Of a stretch of DNA of 64,000 bases, positions 43,011 through 53,630 are shown piece after piece. The translations under genes and the position numbers were made by a program. The stretch is taken from NCBI GenBank assembly GCA_030180135.1, contig CM058236.1, positions 2,852,001-2,916,000 of the forward strand. The letters are read 5' to 3'. Under the pieces are notes generated by a model. It worked only from the letters and a program-made list of their open reading frames with translations. It did no database searches and was not told the DNA's origin. This DNA comes from Orychophragmus violaceus. Lineage: Eukaryota > Streptophyta > Magnoliopsida > Brassicales > Brassicaceae. The stretch's first letter is position 1, and each line of letters opens with the position of its first letter.

Positions 43011-44987
43011 GGTCCGGAGGCTCCATCGGAATCATTCGGTCAATGGTACGGTCAAGAGCGGGTCAAGGTCGGGTCAAAGCAACGGAGGTTCGGGGAAGGT
43101 TCGAGATAGCGTTGGGTTCATGCTGGGTCTCGTTGGTCCGCTAGTCCGTCAATCCATCCATCCGTCGTCATAATAACACTGTGAGTCGGCTAAATTGTGT
43201 GTTGAATTTAGCTAGAATCATATAGATCCGGACTTGATAAACCGTAGTTTAGGTTGCATACCTGATTGATTCAATTGGTTAGAACGGCTAGGTTGATTAA
43301 TAACTCAGTTAATTAATTAAATGGTTAGGTTAAGAGATGCATGCTAATCGTTGATAGTTCGTTGATTGCTTGATTGAGTGTTGCATTAATTGATTGATAG
43401 TTCGTTGATTGCTTGATTGGGTGATGCATACATATAGAATGGCATGCTAGGACCTATATGCATATATATGTTAGTAAGAACGTAATTAATGAATCTATAT
43501 ACGGGAAATTATGAGTTGATTAAAATACGGCTAAATGACATAACACACTTAGAATATAATAACGGGGTGGATTAATGAATGAAAGTTAATGAATAATGAG
43601 ATGTCGGGAAGTTAGTAATTTTACTAACTCTAAACCGGCAGATCGATGACGTATTAAAAGAAACTTATGAAGTGATAAGAAGTGGTGATTGATGAGCCGT
43701 CTACGGATTAGCAATCCGCTAATCCAAGGTAGCGGACGTAAATTGGTTAAAAGGCGAATAACCTAGTTAATTTTTTGTGTGGTGTTGTGATTGATTGATT
43801 GTGTGATTGCTTGCTTGTTTATCTACTTCGTGTTGGGCCGAGTAGACTGTTGATTGTTTGTGTGATTGCTTGCTTGCTTATCTACTTCGGTGTTGGGCCG
43901 AGTAGACTGTACTGCAGATTCTTACTCTGGTGCGGGACCGAGTAAGTTTGGATGATGTGGAGGTTGGTGATAGGACTTGCGGGATGGATTGGTGATTAAG
44001 ATAGTGTTTCTGTTTGACCTTATCGGTATTGCGTGATAGATTCCCAGCGAGTCTGCGTGTTTACATTTCTGTTATTAGGACTCGATAGGGCGCATTAGAT
44101 CCCGCAAGTCTAGAGATGGCGTTCCGGTACTTCCGACCCGATTGGATCCTCGAGTAGTTACCTGATCAGGCACGTACCTTCCATAGTGGTTCTGGCAGGT
44201 GTTAACCTATGGAATGACGTCTGTAGGTGTGTGGTCCGGAGAATACGGGGTCGCGTCCTAGGGCCGGACTGCATGGAAGCTTGGGTTATCTAGGGGTAGC
44301 ATGAGTCACCGCGTATCGATGGACGGAGAACGGTGTCCTAGCCGTTGGACTTCGTGTTATCGCCTAGGAGTCGTGGGAGGTTTTAGCTACCGTGGCGGCA
44401 GCTAAGTGTTCCCGTGGAAGTCACCGAGTTCGCAAAGTGGGCCCAGATGGTGTGGAGATTGCGTTAGAGATGCGATAGATAGATCGAGTCTAATCGAGAG
44501 CATGTGCCGCAGTGTTCTCGATTCCCTTGGTTACTTCCGTGTTGTTGTGTTGATATTTGATTGCTTGTGTGTTGTGGAGCTCGTCCGTCTTGGTAGCACG
44601 TGACCAGCGATTTATACTTGATTGTTATTTTGGGTTTTTGGACGGGATTATTAGATTGATAGCAGCCTTTAGTTGGGAGCCGTCTCACTGGGTAATCTTA
44701 GATTACTCATTAGACTCTTTTGTATTTTTCGAGTTTGGCGTAGCTCGGCGGACGAGTAGGACACTCGGAGTAGTCTCGGGTTGGCATTGGGTATCGGTTT
44801 TGAAGCATTTTGACTATATTTTCGGTTGCGGATTTCTTGAGCGCTCGCTAATGTTTTGTATTATACCGTATATTATTATGAATAAGATTTATATTTTTAA
44901 AGTAATAAAAACGGAATAATTCCCTGATATACGGTTTCGTCCAAACCGAACACAACTCGTGGAAACGGTACAAGTTGAAAAGCTTTG

Positions 44988-45272
44988 TATCGTGGAAACG
45001 AGGTAAACAGAGTCAAGGATGGTTTGGTTCGAGCCATTGACTCAAACCGGACTGTCTCTGGCTTTCGTATTGTGACAAACTATTCTTGTATGACTGCTCG
45101 GGTTCGATCGGTCATGTTCTTGTTTGATTGTATCGTGGAAACGAGGTAAACAAAGTCAAGGATGGTTTGGTTCGAGCCATTGACTCAAACCGGACTGTCT
45201 CTGGCTTTCGTATTGTGACAAACTCTTCTTGTATGACTGCTCGGGTTCGATCGGTCATGTTCTTGTTTGATT
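44988..45272 (+). repeat. 143-bp tandem duplication in Gypsy-3 LTR
   Basis: Two adjacent copies (44988-45130 and 45131-45272) from TATCGTGGAAACGAGG to TTGTTTGATTG differ at only two or three bases, so the duplication is recent. Confidence 0.9.
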
Positions 45273-45315
45273 GTTGGCCGGTCAGTTCGTCGGTCAGCGG
45301 AAAACGGGAAGGGGC

Positions 45316-46052
45316 TGTTGGGATTATGTCCTGAAATCACATTGTACGAACTCTAGAGATAGTTGTATTGTCGAGATCGGACAATTCATGTGATACTGGG
45401 TAATCATAATGTTTTGCTAGAAACCAATTATGACAAATGAGTTGTAACTCGTTTCCAGTATCGTATGAACCTACAGGGTCACACACCTAAGCAAGTTGGA
45501 TATACTCTGCATGGGAATTGATCATTGGCATATGGTCTGATCGATATGTATTGGATACAGATCGAATATAAGTTTCAAAGGGGTGTATCGATCGACACCA
45601 TTGGGTGCGTCGGTCGATACAGGACGTGTGTCGATCGACACCAATAAGTGTGTCGGTCGACACAATGGCGAAACCGAAACTGATGTTTCGGTTCACCTCG
45701 AGGTCAGTATATAAACACGTTTTATATCTCGACCTAAGGTTGTTGGTTCTGCGCCGCCCAGAGTGTTTTCTCAGTGAGAAAACACAGAAACCTCAGAGAA
45801 ACTTAGTTCCCAGGGAGATCCGATTCCCGGTACTAGCAACCCGGTGGATTCCAGCTTGTGTGCGTGTGGACTACGATAGAGGCGCAGCATCTGAGGCGCA
45901 ATAGATCTCGTACTACCTGATCAATCTTCCGCTGCCAAACACCAGGTAATCACGAGGTGAGATCCATGATTCAATTAACTAGACCCTAGATCCTAGGCTA
46001 TCGGGAACTCGCGAGAATTCTGAATCTGTAGAATTGGCTCGGATTTCCAACA
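45316..46052 (+). repeat. Copia-3 5' LTR
   Basis: Starts TGTTGGGATTATGTCC and ends GGATTTCCAACA. It contains four CGATCG/CGGTCG palindromes at about 45588-45665. It differs from the 3' LTR by only a handful of substitutions. Confidence 0.95.
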
Positions 46053-46053
46053 G

Positions 46054-46065
46054 TGGTATCAGAGC
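46054..46065 (+). promoter_or_regulatory. Copia-3 primer binding site
   Basis: TGGTATCAGAGC, complementary to initiator tRNA-Met, one base after the LTR. Confidence 0.95.
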
Positions 46066-47800
46066 CTTAGGGTTTTATCATTGAATCGAACCTGTTCATT
46101 GAATTTGATGATTTAGATTCGCAAACTAGGTTGTTTGGCTAGAAAAGGTTAGATCGATTTTGCTCGGAATCGAATCTGTGTTTTCGTACAGTGTCGATCG
46201 ACACACTAGGTGTGTCGGTCGACACAAAGTGGCGAAATCGACAGATTCGGCAGCTAGGGTTTTTCGCAAAGAAAAACCGAAAGCCTTCTGTGTCGATCGA
46301 CACGCTGGGTGTGTCGGTCGACACAGAGCAAACTCGGTCGGGTGTCGATCGACACAGGACAGATTCGGCGGCTAGGGTTTTTCGCGAAGAAAAACCGAAA
46401 GCCTTCTGTGTCGATCGACACACTGGGTGTGTCGGTCGACACAGAGCAAACTCGGTCGAGTGTCGATCGACACAGTTTGAGTGTCGGTCGACACAGGACG
46501 AAATTCGGCGGCTAGGGTTTTTTCTCGTAGAAAACCTAAAAGCCTACTGCGTCGATCGACACAGGTTGAGTGTCGATCGACACAGGCCGAGCGAATGGTT
46601 AATCGGTTCAATTGGATTGGACCGGTTATCATGCTTGGTTAAGTCCGAATAGATCGGTTTAAATTGGATGAATTAGTTCAATTGGATTGAACTGATTATC
46701 TCAATTAGCATGAACCGATGGGATAAATCAGTTGGATTGGATAAGTCGGTTCAATTGAATTGGACTGGTTATCGCAATCAGTTGAAACTGGTTTAAACGG
46801 TTTAAATTGGATGAATTGGTTCAATTGGATTGAACTGATCATCCCAATTAGTATAAACTGATTGGTTAAGATCAGTTTGATCAGATAAGTCGGTTCAATT
46901 GAATTGGAACGGTTATCAAGAACTATCTGCGGTTTAGGTCTATGTCGATCGTCACACATGGGCTGCGTCGATCGACATAACTGGTTCGATGAACCGGGTT
47001 AATTCAATTAACCGGTCATTGAAATCCGGTTTTGTTTGGTTATGTCGATCGACAGACAGAGTCTGCGTCGATCGACACAGTGTTCGGAATTCTGGTTATT
47101 GAACCTTGAATTTGCAGAAACCAAACTCGACCAAAACCTTGATTAAAGCTTAGCTTCAATATGGTCAACTGTCAAGACTCATTTCGTTGTGTGATGTCTA
47201 GCCAAGAGCTTGGTGTCCACAATTACGTGAGTAAGGCAAGTAATAACATTGATGGACTTGCAGTGCATTAACATCAACAATTACATGACCTAAGAAATTG
47301 ATATGCTAAACTTTTGGGTTTAGTTTCCTCAACTAAATATCAAGTAACATTGATGTCTTGCCCAATCTTGTCTACTGTCAAAACTCGTGTCGTTTGTTGG
47401 ATAGTCTTGGAGTCATTGGTATCCACTGCTACATGGGTAAGGCAGGTGGTCATTGACAGACTTGCAGTGCAACTGTCAATGATCACAAGACTAAAGAGAT
47501 TGGTTTAACTTGACTGAGCTATCAGAAGTTCTGAGCCCAGAGACATCAGAGTGGATTAGACATAGTTTGTCTCATCCACAACCAAGAGTTGTACTGAGTA
47601 CAATTAGCAATGATTTGCTTACCTAGATAACTAAAGTTTGGGTAATGGCGAGTCGCCCACTCAGATTTTGGTGAAGTATGGATCTTGGATTATTATATTC
47701 ATAGAGGAAACATTGTTTGAATATAATGCGAGTTTTCTTATTCGATAAGATTTCTCATCATACACATGACTAAATCTTTGTTTTTCTTGGATTTCAGCTT
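46066..47800 (+). promoter_or_regulatory. Copia-3 leader with palindrome arrays
   Basis: The untranslated leader is about 1.7 kb. The first part (46191-46583) is a three-unit tandem repeat of roughly 120-140 bp, each with the phrase GGCTAGGGTTTTT and a pair of palindromes TGTCGATCGACAC and TGTCGGTCGACAC. Next comes a region of repeated GGTTCAATTGGATTG phrases (46590-46920), then two more palindrome pairs (46940-47080). The last 300 bp before gag are shared with Copia-1 and Copia-4. Confidence 0.85.
46191..46583 (+). repeat. Palindrome-bearing tandem repeat in Copia-3 leader
   Basis: Palindromes lie at 46191-46229 (pair), 46290-46324 (pair), 46342-46356 (single), 46408-46444 (pair), 46460-46496 (pair) and 46549-46583 (pair). 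In most pairs the first is CGATCG-centred and the second CGGTCG-centred. Confidence 0.9.
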
Positions 47801-48379
47801 ATGTCTATGACTACTTTCTCGTTGCGATCCGTCCTGGACAAGGACAAGCTAAATGGATCCAACTTCCTGGATTGGTATCGGAATCTGAGATTTATTCTCA
47901 AGCAGGAGAGCAAGGACTATGTCCTTGAAAAGGCTCTTCCAGAAAAGCTTGGGACCAATCGCTCGCATGCAGTGTATAATGTTTGGAATAAGCATTATAC
48001 TGATGTGGTAGATGTGCGTGGTCTGATGTTGGCTTCCATGAACTCAGACTTGAAGAGTCAGTATGAGAACATGGAGTCGCCAATAGAGATGATCACCAGC
48101 CTGAAACTGAAGTTTCAAGATCTGGCACGAGTTGAGAGATTCCAGATGGTGAAGTCTCTCACTGGGTGCAAGCTACCAGAGGATGCTCCAGTAAGTCCTC
48201 ATGTCATTAAACTGATGGGTTACATTGATAACCTGGGGAAACTGGAATGTCCTGTCAGCTTAGAGTTGGCCACTGACATCATTCTGCAGTCACTGCCGTC
48301 AAGCTATGACAAGTTCGTTAAGAACTATATCAAGAAAGGCTTGACGAAGACGTTGACTGAGATGCATGGTATGCTCAAA
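46742..48379 (+). repeat. Palindrome arm A (leader plus gag start)
   Basis: 1,638 bp, almost perfectly complementary to 48402-50039 with no length change. Only a few single-base differences were seen. Spacer of 22 nt (48380-48401). Confidence 0.95.
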
Positions 48380-48406
48380 ACAGCACAAGATTCCTCAAAT
48401 CTTTGA
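47801..48406 (+). pseudogene. Copia-3 gag, truncated (plus copy)
   Basis: MSMTTFSLRSVLDKDKLNGS begins a copia UBN2-type gag with FLDWYRNLRFILKQ, KDYVLEKALPEKLG, VSPHVIKLMGYIDNLG and ILQSLPSSYDKFVKNYIKKG. After LTEMHGMLKTA it runs into the palindrome spacer and stops at 48406. The zinc knuckle is therefore missing, although one exists on the minus strand at 59690-59730. The start follows the conserved leader as in Copia-4. Confidence 0.9.
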
Positions 48407-50039
48407 GCATACCATGCATCTCAGTCAACGTCTTCGTCAAGCCTTTCTTGATATAGTTCTTAACGAACTTGTCATAGCTTGACGGCAGTGACTGCAGAAT
48501 GATGTCAGTGGCCAACTCTAAGCTGACAGGACATTCCAGTTTCCCCAGGTTATCAATTTAACCCATCAGTTTAATGACATGAGGACTTACTGGAGCATCC
48601 TCTGGTAGCTTGCACCCAGTGAGAGACTTCACCATCTGGAATCTCTCAACTCGTGCCAGATCTTGAAACTTCAGTTTCAGGCTGGTGATCATCTCTATTG
48701 GCGACTCCATGTTCTCATACTGACTCTTCAAGTCTGAGTTCATGGAAGCCAACATCAGACCACGCACATCTACCACATCAGTATAATGCTTATTCCAAAC
48801 ATTATACACTGCATGCGAGCGATTGGTCCCAAGCTTTTCTGGAAGAGCCTTTTCAAGGACATAGTCCTTGCTCTCCTGCTTGAGAATAAATCTCAGATTC
48901 CGATACCAATCCAGGAAGTTGGATCCATTTAGCTTGTCCTTGTCCAGGACGGATCGCAACGAGAAAGTAGTCATAGACATAAGCTGAAATCCAAGAAAAA
49001 CAAAGATTTAGTCATGTGTATGATGAGAAATCTTATCGAATAAGAAAACTCGCATTATATTCAAACAATGTTTCCTCTATGAATATAATAATCCAAGATC
49101 CATACTTCACCAAAATCTGAGTGGGCGACTCGCCATTACCCAAACTTTAGTTATCTAGGTAAGCAAATCATTGCTAATTGTACTCAGTACAACTCTTGGT
49201 TGTGGATGAGACAAACTATGTCTAATCCACTCTGATGTCTCTGGGCTCAGAACTTCTGATAGCTCAGTCAAGTTAAACCAATCTCTTTAGTCTTGTGATC
49301 ATTGACAGTTGCACTGCAAGTTTGTCAATGACCACCTGCCTTACCCATGTAGCAGTGGATACCAATGACTCCAAGACTATCCAACAAACGACACGAGTTT
49401 TGACAGTAGACAAGATTGGGCAAGACATCAATGTTACTTGATATTTAGTTGAGGAAACTAAACCCAAAAGTTTAGCAAATCAATTTCTTAGGTCATGTAA
49501 TTGTTGATGTTAATGCACTGCAAGTCCATCAATGTAATTACTTGCCTTACTCACGTAATTGTGGACACCAAGCTCTTGGCTAGACATCACACAACGAAAT
49601 GAGTCTTGACAGTTGACCATATTGAAGCTAAGCTTTAATCAAGGTTTTGGTCGAGTTTGGTTTCTGCAAATTCAAGGTTCAATAACCAGAATTCCGAACA
49701 CTGTGTCGATCGACGCAGACTCTGTCTGTCGATCGACATAACCAAACAAAACCGGATTTCAATGACCGGTTAATTGAATTAACCCGGTTCATCGAACCAG
49801 TTATGTCGATCGACGCAGCCCATGTGTGACGATCGACATAGACCTAAACCGCAGATAGTTCTTGATAACCGTTCCAATTCAATTGAACCGACTTATCTGA
49901 TCAAACTGATCTTAACCAATCGGTTTATACTAATTGGGATGATCAGTTCAATCCAATTGAACCAATTCATCCAATTTAAACCGTTTAAACCAGTTTCAAC
50001 TGATTGCGATAACCAGTCCAATTCAATTGAACCGACTTA
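48402..50039 (-). repeat. Palindrome arm B (inverted leader plus gag start)
   Basis: Inverted copy of 46742-48379. It includes a gag frame on the minus strand (48980-48558) identical to the plus copy for its 140 codons, until a TAC to TAA change stops it near 48558. Confidence 0.95.
48558..48980 (-). pseudogene. Copia-3 gag, inverted copy with stop
   Basis: The same N terminus as the plus gag, MSMTTFSLRSVLDKDKLNGS, through VSPHVIKLMG, then a nonsense mutation. After the stop the reading frame continues to the spacer at 48401. A transcript from either side through 46742-50039 would fold back on itself rather than express this frame. Confidence 0.9.
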
Positions 50040-51392
50040 AAAACACTATTCTACGGTCTACTGCTTGGAGCCTTTCCAACAGTTAGCACCGCTATTCAGA
50101 CAAAGAGACATAACCAGGTGGGAACCGGGAATCGTCTTTGTCCGACTAACTACTTTCAACTGGTTCGTCACTTTATCAGTTCACCACGAAACTATCCTTA
50201 GTGTTTCTCAACACTTGGGATATTTCTGGTAACTATTCAGTGACTATTACCGGAGTACATTGGTATTTTCTCGTCATGCTTTATGCTTAAGCTGCATCTA
50301 GACGAGCGCAAAATATGGCATTCATGATGGATTCTATTGCATCAGCATAAGTAATCACACTCATTAATACTAGTTCAGACACTGTTCAAAACACTTCTTC
50401 TTGCTATATTGTTACCAGCTCAGCCAGTGTTCAAGACACTTCATCTTGCTTAGATTATTGCCATAAGACCTTTGGTATGAAGCCATTCTTGGAATCAAGC
50501 ACCTTAGAGCTGTCCAATACCTTATCAACATAAGGATTTTGACACTACCCAATTAGCTTACTCAATCTATATTAATAGATTCTTATTCCAAGAATTCACG
50601 CGGCTACTCCCATGTCTATCGTTTAAGTTTGACTTCCGACCTAAATCTTGACAAGACTTTAGCGTCGGAACGTCGTTTGTGAGATTCAAGTATGTTATCT
50701 ACATACTGTGTGAGAATTGCCATTACGCTCCCACTAGTCTTTTGTAAACGCATGGTTTCTTTTTCTTTCTGATCAAGTCAAAACTTTTGACCACATTATC
50801 AGAATGTTGATTCCAACTCCAAGATGTTTGTTTCAATCCAGAAATGGATCGGTGAAACTAGCATGCATACCCAGCCAATTTTCGGAGTTGGGGCTTACCA
50901 CCGCTTCTTTGAATTTCGCATGCTCGTCACTTTTCAATGATCAATGGATCACGACAATTGGTTACGAGAAATCACTCTCGAGTTAGTGACGGATCCTATC
51001 GGATCTACGAATTTCAGGCTCCACAGTTGCAGATCCTACAGCACTTTGTAGATCTCACCGCAGCTCTCCCTCAACAGGTTGAACAGCTTACTGCGTTTAT
51101 CGAATTTCTTCGATGTGTACTTTTACTCCCACTGTTCCTTTTGAAAGTATGACCTTTCTTAAAAGACACAGTTCTGGATAACAAAAGTACTAAGCCTTGG
51201 TTTCCTCAGGACAACCAGCGAGGTAGAACTTATCAGATATGGATTCAGGTTTGTTTGTTGACTGCTGTCTTACACAAACCTTGCAATCCTAATTAATCAG
51301 AAAAACAAATTGGAAATCACCCAGTCCACATCCAATGTGGTGTTTTTCACTGATTCTGATAGAAACCTTTTCTGCGCAAAGACAGACATTTC
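50037..51392 (-). repeat. Second inverted repeat, left arm, first piece (arm C1)
   Basis: Inverted copy of the part of 60109-62071 right of the Copia-4 target. It holds decayed 3' pol sequence. It joins arm B through a three-base microhomology (TTA, 50037-50039). The GATCAATGGATCACGACAAT region reads as copia integrase-RT linker on the minus strand but has no intact frame. Confidence 0.9.
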
Positions 51393-52070
51393 TGTTGGAA
51401 TTGTGTCCAGTAATCTCGGTACTGTCTCTAGAAAGTAAGAGTATGTCAGTGATCAGACATAAGTCATATAATATTGGGGGTCATGATGGCTTGCTAGAGT
51501 CCGCTCATGATCTATAAGTCTTGGACTTATTGCCTTTATTATATGATCCCATATGGGTCACACGCCTAAGCTAACAGGAAAACGTGTAGGAACGGTTTAG
51601 CAGAAGTATGGTAAAAGTGCTAGGCATTTACTGTACTTAGAGAGAATAAAACGGTTTAGGTACTGTGTATCGATCGATGCACAAGGTGCATCGATCGATG
51701 CAGTGCCTGCACGCCGTCGAGTTAATTGGTGTTTGGGCCAAATGGCCCAAACGGAACAGGACGAGTTTTGTGTCATAAAACTCAAGTTTCAGACTGATTA
51801 ACCCTAATACTCGAGCCGAAAACTCTCTCTCTCTGCGCCGAGTTCCCCTAGTGGTCTAGCAGCTGTTTCCTGTGAAAGCGTGTGTGAACCTTTGGAGGAT
51901 TCATCCCTCGGTGCATCTCTCTGATCTCTGACCTGTTCAATTCCTTCCGCTGCAACAAACAGGTAAAAGGTGAGATCATCAAATGTTTCTATTCAAGAGA
52001 ACCTAGATCTGTATGTTTAGGTTGATATGAATCTGTGAATTACATCAGGATCAACTAAACGGTTCCTACA
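51393..52070 (+). repeat. Copia-4 5' LTR
   Basis: Starts TGTTGGAATTGTGTCC and ends GGTTCCTACA. A perfect hairpin lies at 51669-51699. Confidence 0.95.
51669..51699. repeat. Perfect hairpin in Copia-4 5' LTR
   Basis: ATCGATCGATGCAC, loop AAG, then GTGCATCGATCGAT: 14-bp arms with a 3-nt loop. An identical copy is in the 3' LTR at 58257-58287. Confidence 0.95.
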
Positions 52071-52071
52071 G

Positions 52072-52083
52072 TGGTATCAGAGC
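52072..52083 (+). promoter_or_regulatory. Copia-4 primer binding site
   Basis: TGGTATCAGAGC, complementary to initiator tRNA-Met, one base after the LTR. Confidence 0.95.
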
Positions 52084-53630
52084 CAGGTTCTTAGGATTTC
52101 TTGTTTTAGATTCATGTTTAGGATTGTTTAAAGAGGTGTTTTTGAATCGATCTACTGATAAGATTAAAACACTTAAGAAACAAGAATTGAATCCTAAACA
52201 AACAGTTGAAAAATCGCATGACCAAGCTATATTGATTTGGTATGCGACCTAAACTGATTTTTGCATCGACTGAGATCGCATTGCATCGATCGATGCAATG
52301 CATGGATCGATCGTTGCAACCGCGAGAGATTGACCGCGATCGCATGGATCGATCAAACGATCGCATGGATCTCACGAGAATCTCTCGGCCAAACCTGATA
52401 ACCGTTCGTGCACGCGTGAGAGCATCGATCGATGCAGGATCGATGCACGATCGATGCAGGATCGATGCTGAGAGCGTCGATCGATACGGTTATGGTTTTG
52501 GCTCGGTTTAATTTAATTAAAACTTAAACCGTCACGGTTTAATAAACAGACTTAATAAATTTATTAAGTTCTGGTTAAACCGGGATAAGAAATCCAATGT
52601 CGAAAGAAATATTGGATTTAGTGCCTAAACCATGAATTTCTAATTTGATTTGGTTGGACCAAATAAATTGAGAAATTCCGGTTTAGTAAATAACCGGTTG
52701 ACAATTGTGGTCATCGTAGTAATTAAAACTTGGTTAGACCAGTTTTAATGAACCATACCGGTTATGTCAATTAATTGGACAATTGGGTCATGTCTTGGAC
52801 ATGGACCAATTCTTGGGCCTCGGGCCAAGAAGTTAAAACAATTGGGCCAATTATTTGAGTCTTTCTTCAGATTAATTTAAAATTTATTTTATAAAATTAT
52901 AAAGTCGATTTTAAATTGAAATTTCCGAAATTTTAAAATTAGAAAGTTTCTTAAAATAGAAGTTTCTGTATTTGCGGATTTTGGATTTTGAGAAATTTCT
53001 AAAGTTAGAAAGTTTCCGGTTTTAGAAAGTTTCCAATTTTAGAAAGTTTCCAAAAATAGTAGGTTTCCAAAAATAGAAAGTTTCCCGAAATAGTAATCTT
53101 CTATTTTGGGAATGAATTTTAATAAACCTACGAACCTCAAATAATATCAAGCGTTGGATGTCTTGTCCAGGCTATGTCAGCTGTCGAAGCCCATTCAATT
53201 GCATTCATGGCCTTACAGTGTGAGGATGTCTGCTTTTGCGTGAGTAAGACAGTTTGTGATTCATAAATGTCATTGGGAGTCCCAGACATTAATGATTACA
53301 TGACTGTATAGTCTGGTTTTCTTGACTAGGCCATCGGGAGTCCCGGGCCTTGAGACATCAGAGTGGATTGGGCCTCGGGCCCAGATTCACAACCAAAAGT
53401 TATATCACGAATATAATTAGCCGAAATAGGGCTTACCGATATAAGCTAAGGTTGGGTGACGGCCAGTGGCCCACTTTAATCTTAGTTATATGTGGATCTT
53501 GGAATCATTATATTCTATTGAGGGTGACTTAGGTTATTGAATATAATGCGTGATTAATCATGTTAAGTATAATACGAGATTAATCATATTGAACATATTA
53601 ACTAAAATCCTTTTATCTTAATTTTCAGTT
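52084..53630 (+). promoter_or_regulatory. Copia-4 leader
   Basis: A leader of about 1.5 kb. It has a dense cluster of ATCGATCGATGCA and GGATCGATGC words at 52260-52490. An AT-rich block with a repeated AGAAAGTTTCC phrase follows (52940-53100). The final 300 bp are shared with Copia-1 and Copia-3 (GAGACATCAGAGTGGATT, and GAATATAATGCG before gag). Confidence 0.85.

Larger units (their letters stand above)
41650..45315 (+). repeat. Gypsy-3 5' LTR, main part
   Basis: 3,666 bp of the LTR lie left of Copia-3 and six bases (63763-63768) lie right of it. It contains a purine-rich tract, a 143-bp tandem duplication, and repeated phrases such as GTGATTGCTTGCTTG with TCTACTTCG in 43800-43910. No coding domain was recognised. 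Confidence 0.8.

Noticed and set aside
42535..43173. Long Ser/Phe/Leu and Glu/Lys/Arg frames
   Set aside because: They come from a purine-rich tract in the Gypsy-3 LTR; no domain, and frames are open in several phases by composition.
46191..46583. A CRISPR-like array of regularly spaced palindromes
   Set aside because: Spacers are not unique or of constant length, the units are part of a longer tandem repeat, and the DNA is a plant retrotransposon leader.
46139..46652. Overlapping frames of 60-150 codons rich in Val-Asp-Arg-His and Ser-Ile-Asp-Thr
   Set aside because: They are translations of repeated TGTCGATCGACAC palindromes in an untranslated leader.
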